Positions 25,897 through 34,830 are shown, counted from the first letter of the stretch. The stretch is DNA of 64,000 nt from Actinobacteria bacterium IMCC26207 (GCA_001025035.1 LCZK01000008.1:1-64000); one strand, 5' to 3'. The notes: generated by a model not told the origin, from the letters alone. Numbers and translations are program-made.

Positions 25897-25912
25897 TTGA
25901 CCGAACGGTCAA
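25897..25912. promoter_or_regulatory. Operator-like palindrome TTGACCGAACGGTCAA
   Basis: Same half-sites as at 15863-15878 with a different centre (AA instead of AT), 14 bp upstream of the SDR start and within the divergent region towards the J-domain gene. Confidence 0.65.
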
Positions 25913-26035
25913 GCAAGCCAACCGAAACCATAAGAAATCTCGAATTTCGTTCACAATTCTTTAGTGACCGCGTTCCTCTGCCGAGAATCAAGCTGAATGA
26001 CCACTCAGCCCACCGAGCAACTAAAGGAAGCAGAC

Positions 26036-26323
26036 GTGAATACTGCCGCGGCCACCGCTACCGACTCCCCGACTATTCAAGGCCCACCGGGGTTGTTCAC
26101 TTACCCGGACCCAACCGCTGGACCGTATGCCGCGCTTGGCCTGACCAGATTGGCCACCTGGAAAGAAATCACTACTGCTCATCGCATTCTGCTCTCGGAA
26201 CTTCATCCAGACCGCCATGTTGAGGCCGATCAGGAACTCCGCGATCTTGCCGAACGGCGAGTCCGCGACGTCAATGAGGCATTCGCCACGATTCGTCGGC
26301 AGCGCTCTGGCAAGAACCGATAG
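26036..26323 (+). CDS. Short J-domain protein
   Basis: A DnaJ-like domain makes up most of this small protein: GPYAALGLTRLATWKEITTAHRILLSELHPDRH, with the HPD signature that stimulates Hsp70 ATPase, then ERRVRDVNEAFATI. No Gly/Phe region, zinc domain or client-binding domain follows, so it is a minimal type III J protein. I chose the GTG at 26036 because AAGGAAG lies 6 bp before it; an ATG at 25997 in the same frame lacks such a site. Partner Hsp70 and client are unknown. Confidence 0.8.
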   Translation: MNTAAATATDSPTIQGPPGLFTYPDPTAGPYAALGLTRLATWKEITTAHRILLSELHPDRHVEADQELRDLAERRVRDVNEAFATIRRQRSGKNR

Positions 26324-26341
26324 ACCAAACCTGTTGATCCG

Positions 26342-27436
26342 CTAACGCAGAAGCTGCAGTTCTATTTGCCAGACCTCATCACCTAAGGCCTGAGCAAATT
26401 TGTTGAGTTGCAACTCGGCTTCGCCGTTCACTCCATCGGTCACGACGATGGCGCCAAGCGACACAGACCTGAGCCAGCCATCCCTGCGTCCTAGCGCTGC
26501 TCGCTTTGCCGTGGCATCGGCTGGCAACTTTTTCTCTAGAGTCACCGTGCTCCTGGCCCCTGCGCAAGCTGTATCGAACACGGCGCGAGTATGTGCTGAC
26601 CACGACGATGCCGGATCTGGGTACGGCAACACGACCACATACGGAATGCCCGCGTCGCTTGCAGCCGCAGCAGCGAGCTGTTCGGCACCCGGGCGCAACC
26701 CAGTGAGGACAACAAGGTCAGAGCGAAGCTCGGCCTGAGCAGTCAACACCTCAGCTAGATGCCGGCGTAGCTTTTTCCCCGTCTCGGACTCAGCAAGATC
26801 AGCCGAGCGGATTCCGACCACCGCATAGGGTGAACCCTGAGGAATCCGCCCATCGCGAAGCGCCGGTCGATCGGCCCCGAGGTCGACCACCGCGGACCGT
26901 AATGAGGCCGAGCGCGGGCTCGGCGAATCAGGAGGGCCCATCTGATCCTCGGTAGGTGGTACCTCGCCACTCATGTTCTGCGTGGAGAGCGCTACAGCAA
27001 CTGCAAGTCGATCCACCACATCGTTCATGGGGTCACCACTGTGGCCCTTGACCCAGTCGAACGTGGTCTGGCTGCCGAGGGCAAGCTCAATAAACGGTTC
27101 CCATAAGTCACGATTTGCAACGGGTTCCTTCTTCGAGTTCTTCCACCCACGCTTTTGCCATCCACGCCACCACTCATCACGAAAGCAATTCACCACATAC
27201 GTGGAATCACTCACGATATGGACTGGGCCCTCAATTGTTTGCACTGCTTGGAAGGCCGCCAGAATTTCCATCCGCTGGTTTGTGGTTGACGGCTCATAGC
27301 CAGAGGCCCAGGCACCGCCGGGAATTGCCCAAGCCCAGCCGCCGGGGCCCGGATTTCCGCGGCACGCGCCATCGGTATATGCAACAGTTGCCCCATTCGG
27401 GGCGGCGAAAGGTTCGGGTCGAGACACTGATCGCAC
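26342..27436 (-). CDS. rnhA: RNase HI fused to a SLOG/YpsA-like domain
   Basis: Residues about 15-155 are a complete ribonuclease HI with all acidic residues: Asp in VAYTDGACRGNPGPGGWA, Glu in NQRMEILAAFQAV, Asp in HIVSDSTYVVNC, and VKGHSGDPMNDVVDRLA with His and Asp. It cuts RNA in RNA-DNA hybrids. A linker follows, and residues about 205-364 look like a Rossmann-type SLOG (YpsA/DUF1273-like) domain: LVVLTGLRPGAEQLAAAAAS, IPYVVVLPYPDP, then DGWLRSVSLGAIVVTDGV. SLOG domains bind nucleotide-like ligands. Start is GTG at 27436. The fusion suggests ligand-tuned RNase H or a DNA-stress link, but this is inference. Confidence 0.85.
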   Translation of the reverse strand: MRSVSRPEPFAAPNGATVAYTDGACRGNPGPGGWAWAIPGGAWASGYEPSTTNQRMEILAAFQAVQTIEGPVHIVSDSTYVVNCFRDEWWRGWQKRGWKNSKKEPVANRDLWEPFIELALGSQTTFDWVKGHSGDPMNDVVDRLAVAVALSTQNMSGEVPPTEDQMGPPDSPSPRSASLRSAVVDLGADRPALRDGRIPQGSPYAVVGIRSADLAESETGKKLRRHLAEVLTAQAELRSDLVVLTGLRPGAEQLAAAAASDAGIPYVVVLPYPDPASSWSAHTRAVFDTACAGARSTVTLEKKLPADATAKRAALGRRDGWLRSVSLGAIVVTDGVNGEAELQLNKFAQALGDEVWQIELQLLR

Positions 27437-27525
27437 GCTAGCCCCACAAGGCCGTCAGCAAATGATCATGACTGTGCCGCTCCTGCGCTTACCCTTCATC
27501 AGACCACTGCAACTCGGAGAGCTTC

Positions 27526-30273
27526 ATGAACATCGATGGCTTCGCTCATCAACTTCCCGACACCGATCCACAAGAGACTGAGGAATGGCTTGAGTCTCTG
27601 ACTGCCGTGGTCGAGACCCATGGCCACTCTCGAGCCCGCTATTTAATGGCAAGGCTACGTGAGCGCTCTATGGAACTCGCCGTTGACACTTCAGCGAGCG
27701 TCTCAACCCCGTATATCAACACCATCCCCAAGGCTGACGAACCTTGGTTCCCCGGAGATATCCACATCGAGCGCCACATCCGGGCGTATATCCGCTGGAA
27801 TGCCGCTGTCATGGTGGTACGTGCGAATCTGCATGCTGACGGGATCGGGGGCCACCTCTCTACTTTTGCTAGTTCCGCTGCCCTGTACGAAGTTGGGTTT
27901 AATCACTTCTTCAAGGGCAAGCAGGGAGGCCACCCCGGAGACCATGTGTACTTCCAAGGACATGGCTCCCCGGGGATCTATGCCCGAGCGTTCCTTGAGT
28001 ACCGACTCGACGAGGGAGACCTTGATCGATTCCGACGCGAAGTCACTGTGGCGGACTCGCCGCCCTCGCAAACCGGTCACGGTTTATCTTCTTACCCGCA
28101 CCCTCGCCTGATGCCCGAGTTCTGGGAATACCCAACTGTGTCGATGGGATTGGGTCCGATCCTGTCGATCTATCAGGCCCGCTTTAACAAGTACCTACAG
28201 AACCGCCGCATTGACGATGCCTTGAGTAGCCGAGTCTGGGGGTTCGTCGGTGACGGTGAGATTGACGAGCCCGAAACCCTTGGCGCAATCTCGCTTGCAG
28301 CGCGCGAGAAGCTCGACAATTTGACCTGGGTCGTGAACTGCAACCTGCAACGCCTAGACGGACCCGTTCGTGGCAACGGAAAGGTCATTCAAGAACTCGA
28401 AGCCATCTTCCGGGGCAACGGTTGGAACGTTATCAAAGTGATCTGGGGCGGAGGCTGGGACGAACTCCTCGAGAAGGACGTAGACGGTGTCCTGCTCAAC
28501 AAAATGAACTCAACGATCGATGGTGAGTTCCAGCAGTACGCGATTGAATCTGGAAGCTTTATCCGGGAGCACTTTTTCGGCCCCGACCCTAGGTTGCGCG
28601 CCATGGTCGAACATCTCTCCGATTCGGAACTTCAGAACCTGCCGCGAGGCGGTCACGATTATCAGAAGCTCTACGCCGCCTATGCCGCAGCTGTAGAAAC
28701 TACGGGTACACCCACGGTGATTTTGGCCAAAACAATTAAGGGCTGGACTCTGGGCAACGGGTTCGAGGGCCGAAACTCCACACATCAGATCAAGAAGATG
28801 AGCCCCAAGCAGCTCATCGAGCTACGGGACCGCTTACACCTTCAAGATGTCCTACCTGACTCAGCATTTGAGGGTGGCCTGCCGCCATACATTCGCCCCG
28901 CACCTGACTCAGAAATCGCTAGGTACCTACTTGGCCGAAGAACCGCTCTAGACGGCCCTTTGCCTTCGCGAGTAGTTGAAAACCGTCGCCCACTTGTCCT
29001 TCCGAATGACTCGGTGTTCACCGAGTTTCTGCAGGGTTCCGGCACGCAGGCAGTTTCCACCACCGTGGCATTTACTCGCCTGCTACGAAACTTGTGCCGC
29101 GACCCACAAGTTGGCAGCAGAATCGTCCCGATCATTCCTGATGAGGCCCGAACCTTTGGTATGGACGCGATGTTCAAAGAGCTGGGCATCTACTCGGCCC
29201 TTGGTCAGAACTACGAGCCTGTAGACCACGATCTGCTTCTGTCCTACAAGGAATCAACCGACGGGCAGATCCTTGAAGAAGGGATCACCGAGGCAGGTGG
29301 CCTAGCCGACTGGACAGCAGCAGCTACGAGCTACGCGCACCGCGGCGTGGCGATGATTCCCTTCTTCACCTTCTACTCAATGTTTGGATTCCAGAGGGTC
29401 GGCGATTTGATCTGGGCTGCTGCGGATGCACGGGCACGCGGATTCTTGATGGGGGCTACGGCCGGCCGTACGACCCTCCAAGGCGAAGGCTTGCAACACA
29501 ACGACGGTCAAAGCTTGGTGTTGTCAAGCGTCGTCCCCGTATGCCGCTCCTACGATCCAACCTTTGCTTTTGAAACGGCGCTGATTGTTCGAGATGGAAT
29601 CCACCGCATGTACCCCGGCGGGGATGCCACTGCTGGCGCGGACATTTTTTATTACATCACCTTGTATAACGAGAATTATCAGATGCCGGCGATGCCCGCT
29701 GACGAAGCAGGGCACAGCGTTGCCGAGGGCGTCGTCAAGGGCCTCTATAGGTCAGATCTTGGCCCATCAAACGCTGGCCCACGCGCAACAATCCTGTTCT
29801 CGGGTGCCGCCCATACCGAGGCACTTAAGGCTCAGGCTGAACTCACAGAGCACTACGGGGTGAGCGCCGAATTGTGGTCTGCCACGAGCTACCAACAGCT
29901 ACGGGTCGAGGCACTTGAAGTCGACCGCTGGAACTCGTTACATCCCGAAGAGCAGCCTCGAGTTCCATGGGTGACAAGTCAGCTAGAACGCTCCCAAGGT
30001 CCGATCGTTGCAGTCACTGACTTTATGCGGATGGTGCCCGATCAAGTCTCGCGCTGGTCACCACGCGCGTGGCATTCGCTCGGCACCGATGGGTTTGGAC
30101 GCTCAGATACTCGCGAGACTCTTCGCCACTATTTCGAGACTGATGCGCCCCATATTGTGCTGGCCGTCCTCAACCAACTTGTGGCCGACGGCACCTTGGT
30201 ACCCGCTGCCATTTCGGACGCAATTAGCCGCTACAACTTAGCCACAGAAGGCCAAGTTCCCTGGCACGGCTAG
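27526..30273 (+). CDS. aceE: Pyruvate dehydrogenase E1 component, homodimeric
   Basis: Thiamine diphosphate enzyme decarboxylating pyruvate and acetylating the E2 lipoyl group; 915 residues, the normal AceE length. The ThDP motif is in VGDGEIDEPETLGAISLA ending in the NCNLQRLDGPVRGN segment. Other marks are GGHPGDHVYFQGHGSPGIYARA, MPEFWEYPTVSMGLGPI, the catalytic-loop ENYQMPAMP and FYSMFGFQRVGDLIWAAAD. GGAGAGCTTC precedes the ATG. Monocistronic here; the E2/E3 genes sit at 18.6-21.7 kb. Confidence 0.96.
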   Translation: MNIDGFAHQLPDTDPQETEEWLESLTAVVETHGHSRARYLMARLRERSMELAVDTSASVSTPYINTIPKADEPWFPGDIHIERHIRAYIRWNAAVMVVRANLHADGIGGHLSTFASSAALYEVGFNHFFKGKQGGHPGDHVYFQGHGSPGIYARAFLEYRLDEGDLDRFRREVTVADSPPSQTGHGLSSYPHPRLMPEFWEYPTVSMGLGPILSIYQARFNKYLQNRRIDDALSSRVWGFVGDGEIDEPETLGAISLAAREKLDNLTWVVNCNLQRLDGPVRGNGKVIQELEAIFRGNGWNVIKVIWGGGWDELLEKDVDGVLLNKMNSTIDGEFQQYAIESGSFIREHFFGPDPRLRAMVEHLSDSELQNLPRGGHDYQKLYAAYAAAVETTGTPTVILAKTIKGWTLGNGFEGRNSTHQIKKMSPKQLIELRDRLHLQDVLPDSAFEGGLPPYIRPAPDSEIARYLLGRRTALDGPLPSRVVENRRPLVLPNDSVFTEFLQGSGTQAVSTTVAFTRLLRNLCRDPQVGSRIVPIIPDEARTFGMDAMFKELGIYSALGQNYEPVDHDLLLSYKESTDGQILEEGITEAGGLADWTAAATSYAHRGVAMIPFFTFYSMFGFQRVGDLIWAAADARARGFLMGATAGRTTLQGEGLQHNDGQSLVLSSVVPVCRSYDPTFAFETALIVRDGIHRMYPGGDATAGADIFYYITLYNENYQMPAMPADEAGHSVAEGVVKGLYRSDLGPSNAGPRATILFSGAAHTEALKAQAELTEHYGVSAELWSATSYQQLRVEALEVDRWNSLHPEEQPRVPWVTSQLERSQGPIVAVTDFMRMVPDQVSRWSPRAWHSLGTDGFGRSDTRETLRHYFETDAPHIVLAVLNQLVADGTLVPAAISDAISRYNLATEGQVPWHG

Positions 30274-30365
30274 CCGAGAACCCACACTGTTGTGCGCTGA
30301 TCCCCTGAAATCCCCTGTTGGGTGAGTTGGGTGGGGCTGCTGCGGGACAACTACCTTTCTGCATC

Positions 30366-31364
30366 ATGAACCGTGAATTGATTCGTCACGCCGAGGACGC
30401 ACTTCTAGAACAGCGCCGACTGCTCAGCGCAGATGAGTTAGCGGCTCTTGCAGCACTCGCTCCTGAGCACACGCCGGAACTCACAGCGCTGGCACATCAG
30501 GTGCGCTTGGCCTGGTGCGGTCCAGAAGTTGAAGTTGAAGGAATCCTCTCAGCCAAGACTGGCGGTTGCCCCGAGGATTGCCACTTCTGTTCGCAATCCT
30601 CCGCCTTTGATACACCAGTAAAGGCAACGCCATTCCTTGACACCGAAGAAGTGATTGCTGCAGCCAAAGAGACTGCGGCGCTTGGAGCCTCTGAGTTCTG
30701 CATCGTGCTGGCGATCAAGGGTCCAGATGAGCGCACCCTGAATCGCATCTTGGAACTTATTCCTATGGTCCAAAAAGAAACTGGGCTCAACGTGGCAATC
30801 TCGGCTGGGATCTTGTCTCGAGAGCAGGCGGAACGTCTCTCAGCCGGTGGCGTTCACCGCTATAACCACAACTTAGAAACTGCCCGCTCGTTCTTCCCGT
30901 CAGTGGCAACCACACACACATGGGAGGAGCGTTGGGATACTTGCCAACTCGTCAAGGAATACAACATGGAGTTGTGTTGCGGAGCGCTACTCGGCATGGG
31001 CGAAACAGATGCTCAGCGCCTTGAGTTGCTCGGCCAACTCGTTGAACTCAATCCCACCGAGGTACCGCTTAACTTTTTGAATCCACGGCCGGGAACACCG
31101 CTTCAGATTCGCAAACCTATGGGCGCCATGGAAGCTCTTCGCTGGATTGCGCTCTTTAGAATTGCGCTTCCATCGGTCATTCTTCGCTATGCCGGTGGTC
31201 GAGAAATCACGCTGCGAGAACTCCAAGTGATGGGTATGACCTCTGGGATTAACGCTCTGATTGTGGGTAACTATCTCACGACTTTGGGGCGCTCCCCAGA
31301 AGAAGACTTGCAGATGCTCCAAGACCTTCAGATGCCGATTGGCGCACTTACCGGCGTGCTGTGA
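30366..31364 (+). CDS. bioB: Biotin synthase
   Basis: Radical-SAM enzyme inserting sulfur into dethiobiotin. The SAM cluster motif is [12 protein letters not shown]; downstream lie the auxiliary cluster region and conserved [29 protein letters not shown] and [13 protein letters not shown]. Upstream in-frame ATG 30318 is possible, but [14 protein letters not shown] at 30366 is the better start and gives 332 residues. The stop overlaps the GTG start of bsaP, implying translational coupling. Confidence 0.95.
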   Translation: MNRELIRHAEDALLEQRRLLSADELAALAALAPEHTPELTALAHQVRLAWCGPEVEVEGILSAKTGGCPEDCHFCSQSSAFDTPVKATPFLDTEEVIAAAKETAALGASEFCIVLAIKGPDERTLNRILELIPMVQKETGLNVAISAGILSREQAERLSAGGVHRYNHNLETARSFFPSVATTHTWEERWDTCQLVKEYNMELCCGALLGMGETDAQRLELLGQLVELNPTEVPLNFLNPRPGTPLQIRKPMGAMEALRWIALFRIALPSVILRYAGGREITLRELQVMGMTSGINALIVGNYLTTLGRSPEEDLQMLQDLQMPIGALTGVL

Positions 31365-31576
31365 GTAGTCAAGCAGGCAACAGCGAAGCTGCTCGGCAAT
31401 GCGAGTTCTGTAGTGGCTGCGGCGAGCGCCGAACTGCATGCTCAGGATGTCTGCCGGCTCTTGACCCACCTCGGTATTGCAGCACCTGCGGTACCTGGCT
31501 CTCGGTGCGGGTCAGCACCGGCGGATGGGTATCTCGATGCAAGACCTGCGACTCCACAAACAGTTCAGCGGCCTGA
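31361..31576 (+). CDS. bsaP: Biotin synthase auxiliary protein-like
   Basis: A 71-residue cysteine-rich protein with three CxxC-type pairs: [26 protein letters not shown] and RCKTCDS. Size, cysteine spacing and overlap with bioB match the BsaP family described in mycobacteria, which supports the iron-sulfur chemistry of BioB. The GTG start at 31361 overlaps the bioB stop by four bases (GTGA). It presumably carries or binds a cluster. I rate the assignment from pattern and position, not from an alignment. Confidence 0.8.
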   Translation: MSSQAGNSEAARQCEFCSGCGERRTACSGCLPALDPPRYCSTCGTWLSVRVSTGGWVSRCKTCDSTNSSAA

Positions 31577-31604
31577 ACTGAGCGGCACATAACGTCCCTG
31601 GATC

Positions 31605-32546
31605 TCAGCCGGGGGGATCTATCTGAGTTTCCCCAGCACTCTCTGCTGCTTCAACCTCTGCTGATTCAACCTCGGCTGCTTCAAGCTCGGCTGCTTCAAG
31701 CTCGGCTGCTTCAAGCTCGGCACTCTCAAGCTCTGCCTCGGTGGGCTGGGCAAGCACTGCGATCTGTTGCCGTGACAGCCACCCGAGCAAGACCGCAACC
31801 GCTCGCGGATCATGGCGCAGTTCGTGACCAGCACCGTTGATCAAACGAAACTCCGCATCGCCATGAGCTCGCGCTAGGGCTCGTCCGTCGTTGAGCGGGG
31901 TCAGGTCGTCGCTGTCGCCGTGAACCACGAGAAGTGGCCTCGGGGCCAATCGCTCTGCAGCTTCAACAGGGTGAACTGACTTAAACCCAGCTACCCATTC
32001 GTCGAAAGACGGAGGGAACTCCGGATCTTTGATTACCTGCACGTCACGGGCGTGGCGCAAAAGCCGTCGCGGGTTGCGCGCCCAGTCCTCAAAGTCTGTA
32101 GGGGTTGCGAGCGCTGCTACTCCCATGACGGAGGGGTTGCGCGCCCCCTCGCAGACTGCGAGCGAACCGCCAGTTCCGAAGCCTGCAATCCAGACCCCCT
32201 GAACGCCCAAGCGGTTGAGTTCAGCAACGCCTGCTGCAACATCGTCAAGCCATCCGAGCATCGAGTAGTTGCCCTCCGCAGCACCGCAACCGCGAAAGTT
32301 CATGGCAAGCACAACCCACCCCAACTCAACTGCGATTCGATCGGCTAGTTCCGGGAACGAGACCCCCGACTGAGGGGACTCGCGACCTCGCACTGGGAAG
32401 CCATGGCAGAGCAATAAGCCTGGAGCGCTATGCGGTCCCTCTGGTGGCTCGGCAAGGTGGCCCCTGAGTTGAAGCTCTCCAGATGGGAACCGATAATCCA
32501 TGATCGCAGGAGCCGAGTCGGTCCCCTCTGGCTGACTCTCTGGCAT
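31605..32546 (-). CDS. Alpha/beta hydrolase-fold protein with altered nucleophile elbow
   Basis: A 313-residue protein with the opening LRGHLAEPPEGPHSAPGLLLCHGFPV and the acid and base sites VVHGDSDDLTPL and NGAGHELRHDP. The nucleophile elbow, normally GxSxG, reads AGFGTGGS, so glycine takes the serine place. It is therefore a pseudo-hydrolase or uses a different nucleophile. The last 45 residues are an acidic low-complexity tail made of about six ELEAA/EVEAA units encoded by a 15-bp tandem repeat (31640-31735). No signal peptide is seen. It converges with bsaP and is otherwise isolated. Confidence 0.8.
   Translation of the reverse strand: MPESQPEGTDSAPAIMDYRFPSGELQLRGHLAEPPEGPHSAPGLLLCHGFPVRGRESPQSGVSFPELADRIAVELGWVVLAMNFRGCGAAEGNYSMLGWLDDVAAGVAELNRLGVQGVWIAGFGTGGSLAVCEGARNPSVMGVAALATPTDFEDWARNPRRLLRHARDVQVIKDPEFPPSFDEWVAGFKSVHPVEAAERLAPRPLLVVHGDSDDLTPLNDGRALARAHGDAEFRLINGAGHELRHDPRAVAVLLGWLSRQQIAVLAQPTEAELESAELEAAELEAAELEAAEVESAEVEAAESAGETQIDPPG
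31640..31735. repeat. 15-bp coding tandem repeat in hydrolase tail
   Basis: Units like TTCAAGCTCGGCTGC (three near-perfect) and TTCAACCTCTGCTGA repeat at 15-bp spacing within the alpha/beta hydrolase gene, keeping frame and adding five acidic/Ala residues per unit. Likely length-variable between strains. Confidence 0.7.
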
Positions 32547-32572
32547 CAGTACCCACCCCTCGTCATAGCGGA

Positions 32573-32791
32573 TCAGCTTTCGTGGAGTGCCCGCTGTTTA
32601 CTAAAGAGGTGGTAGCCGCGATTTCGGGCCTCGGGAAGTGTGTCTGGGCCAAAGCACACATACGTCTCGGCCAACATGAGTTCCTCTATCAGCGCTTCGT
32701 CTTCGCCCTCAAGGGCATCCACGTCGTAGACCACCTGTGTGCGCTTATCGCCCACAAACTGATTATGTTCAAACTTCACTGGACGTTCCAT
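32573..32791 (-). CDS. Small conserved-looking hypothetical protein
   Basis: A 72-residue acidic protein with no match I know: KFEHNQFVGDKRTQVVYDVD, then EALIEELMLAETYVCFGPDT and a basic end. CAGGAGTACGAG directly before the ATG at 32791 is a strong ribosome site, and codon use looks normal, so it is probably real. It lies between the hydrolase and a membrane-anchored protein on the same strand. Confidence 0.55.
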   Translation of the reverse strand: MERPVKFEHNQFVGDKRTQVVYDVDALEGEDEALIEELMLAETYVCFGPDTLPEARNRGYHLFSKQRALHES

Positions 32792-32864
32792 CTCGTACTC
32801 CTGAACTTGTACTCGTAGTTGTCATCGTAAGGGGAATCAGCACAAGCGCGCTAAGCGCCATCAC

Positions 32865-33311
32865 TCAAGCCGACGGATCCTGCGGAAGATCCACCATTGG
32901 GCCGAAGGCACCAATCGCCCGGTAATACTCGGATTCGGCATCAAGTATCTGCAGAACCTGCTCATCGTTGAGTTGCAGGTCTGACTCACTCACCTTGCCA
33001 AGCACATAGGCAATGGGCTCATCCTCCGGCACGACCACCAAGGCAGAACCCATGTCATCTGCTGTTGCGAGTGAAGCCACGCCCTTATCTGCGAGGTAGT
33101 CGCAATGAAATAGCAACACTGCACGAACCTCTTCAAAGCTGACTACAGATGTGAGGTCTTCCGGAAGCCGATCAGCAACAAATTCCACCGCCTCTTCAAT
33201 GTCATACACACTGCGTCGAGGTCGTCGCGCAAGTGAGCCGGTCACCATTCCAATCGACACTGTGGCGATGAAGAAGGTGCACAAAATTCCCAGAGCGATC
33301 CAAAACCACAT
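32865..33311 (-). CDS. Membrane-anchored hypothetical protein
   Basis: A 148-residue protein with one N-terminal helix (FWIALGILCTFFIATVSIGMVTGSL), a basic stop (ARRPRRS) and an acidic cytoplasmic domain (EEAVEFVADRLPEDLTSVVSFEEVRAVLLFHCDYL, DLQLNDEQVLQILDAESEYYRAIGAFGP). The soluble part is mostly helical. I know of no functional assignment; similar proteins are common in Actinobacteria. Confidence 0.65.
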   Translation of the reverse strand: MWFWIALGILCTFFIATVSIGMVTGSLARRPRRSVYDIEEAVEFVADRLPEDLTSVVSFEEVRAVLLFHCDYLADKGVASLATADDMGSALVVVPEDEPIAYVLGKVSESDLQLNDEQVLQILDAESEYYRAIGAFGPMVDLPQDPSA

Positions 33312-33394
33312 GGGTCACACAGTACTGCCGCGCTAGCAAAACCTAGGCAGCGGCTCAGGGCACAGGTCTTCTATGTCCGCCAACTGAACACCCG

Positions 33395-33997
33395 CTACAA
33401 AAATGAGACCCGCTGCAGAAGCTCAACATAGGCAATCAGCGGTTCCACTCGCAGACCCTCAAGTTTGCCGCCGTCATCCCATCGCCGAAGTCGGACTGCG
33501 TTTGTGCTTGCTGGGTTTCGTTCAAAGACGCGAAGTTCGGTCACGCTCATCGGTCCACCTTGCAGCTCTAGGCTGCGCACCGACCCATCTGAGAGTCCCT
33601 GAATGTAGTCAGCTTGCATGGCGCACAAATAGCGCTTCGCTCGGACATGGAGTGCAATCGGACCCGTCACGGAGGGGGGAAACAGCCCTGCTAGATAGCG
33701 AGCGCCTACGGCCTCGTGGGTGAGATCCTGAGCAGGGACGGCGGACTCCCCCTCTGCTCGGCCGGCCTGAATTGCTAGGAGATGTCCAACGTCGTGCAGC
33801 AATGCCGCTACTACAAGCTCATCCGAGGCTTCCTCGTGTACGGCCAAGGCTGCAGTCTGCAAAGCGTGATCAATCTGGGCTAGCTCTTCGTCATAGTGCA
33901 GCTTCCCAAATTCCTCGTACAAAGCAAGGACAGAATCAATGCTTGCAGCGCTCTCTGGACGAGGCAGTTCCGAAGGGTGTTGGTACTGCGCGTTCAC
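33395..33997 (-). CDS. phnZ: PhnZ-like HD-domain oxygenase
   Basis: HD-fold di-iron protein of 200 residues. It shows the metal ligands H...HD (QIDHALQTAALAVHEE, VAALLHDVGHLL) and the PhnZ-specific segments HVRAKRYLCAMQADYIQGLSD and LQGGPMSVTELRVFE, then RRWDDGGK. PhnZ cleaves 1-hydroxy-2-aminoethylphosphonate to glycine and phosphate. The ATG overlaps the upstream dioxygenase stop by four bases, so the pair is translationally coupled. Related TmpB acts on the trimethylated substrate; the two cannot be told apart by eye. Confidence 0.82.
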   Translation of the reverse strand: MNAQYQHPSELPRPESAASIDSVLALYEEFGKLHYDEELAQIDHALQTAALAVHEEASDELVVAALLHDVGHLLAIQAGRAEGESAVPAQDLTHEAVGARYLAGLFPPSVTGPIALHVRAKRYLCAMQADYIQGLSDGSVRSLELQGGPMSVTELRVFERNPASTNAVRLRRWDDGGKLEGLRVEPLIAYVELLQRVSFL

Positions 33998-34830
33998 CCG
34001 ACAGACCGGCCTTGGAAGTCTCCGATTAGTGAGACTCGAACCCGTCCCTCGGCTGCTTCTCCGGCTGCAAATTCTGCAACCTTGCGCTCGTAGTACTCGT
34101 CTCTCAGGTCACCTTCAACTAAAGCGTTGTACGTCGGGTACAAAGCTCGACGCGGCAGTCTGGAGTTATTCGCCCCACTGCGATGCGGGGTACGCGAGTG
34201 GAACCACAGCGTTTGACCCGCTTGGACTGGGACTAGATCCCACTGCAGAGAGTCCACGATCTCTTGTGTAATGCAACCAGAATCATCTGTTGCAAGGAGC
34301 ATCTGATGCTGAGCCGAGGCAACTTCTAAACATCCGTTCTCTGGCGTTGAATCATCGATTGCGACCATGCACGAGACGTGTGAGTCAATGAACGGGTAGG
34401 CCGGCGCATCTTGATGAGGGGCGTACCCCGCACCGCCTGGAAGTTTGTAATTGACCTTCTCTTTGTACAGCACGGCTTGCGAGCCGAGGAGCCCCGAGGC
34501 AACCTCGATCAGTGCACCAGTAGTGATCAATTCGCGCAGCCCCGAATGAAACGGGATCAGATTTTCGCTGCGGCAAAGTTTGGGACCCTCATCAGTGAGT
34601 TCATAATGATGCATCCAGCCATCACCCTGTTCGGGCCACTCAGCGATCTCATCCATCCAGGATCGCAATTCTTCAACGCCTGCCGCATCAAGCGTGTCGG
34701 TCAGCAACCAACCCGTGCGATTGAAATGCTCAATGTCTGCAGGGCTCACAGCGGTGCTGATTACCGAGGGGTTCGGGCCGGTTCTGTTCGAGTCGTTCAC
34801 TATCCCAATGGTACGCGCAGAGCGCTTCAC
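33994..34830 (-). CDS. phnY: PhnY-like Fe(II)/2-oxoglutarate dioxygenase
   Basis: Phytanoyl-CoA dioxygenase-family protein of 278 residues. Iron ligands are in GYAPHQDAPAYPF (HxD) and the distal PHRSGANNS. CRSENLIPFHSGLRELI, YKEKVNYKLPGGAG and ALYPTYNALVEGDLRDEYYERK match the PhnY/TmpA group that hydroxylates C1 of aminoethylphosphonates. Coupling to the PhnZ-like gene strengthens this: together they would release phosphate oxidatively without C-P lyase. The first 25 residues look unconserved, so the start may be internal. No phosphonate transporter is adjacent. Confidence 0.8.
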   Translation of the reverse strand: MKRSARTIGIVNDSNRTGPNPSVISTAVSPADIEHFNRTGWLLTDTLDAAGVEELRSWMDEIAEWPEQGDGWMHHYELTDEGPKLCRSENLIPFHSGLRELITTGALIEVASGLLGSQAVLYKEKVNYKLPGGAGYAPHQDAPAYPFIDSHVSCMVAIDDSTPENGCLEVASAQHQMLLATDDSGCITQEIVDSLQWDLVPVQAGQTLWFHSRTPHRSGANNSRLPRRALYPTYNALVEGDLRDEYYERKVAEFAAGEAAEGRVRVSLIGDFQGRSVG

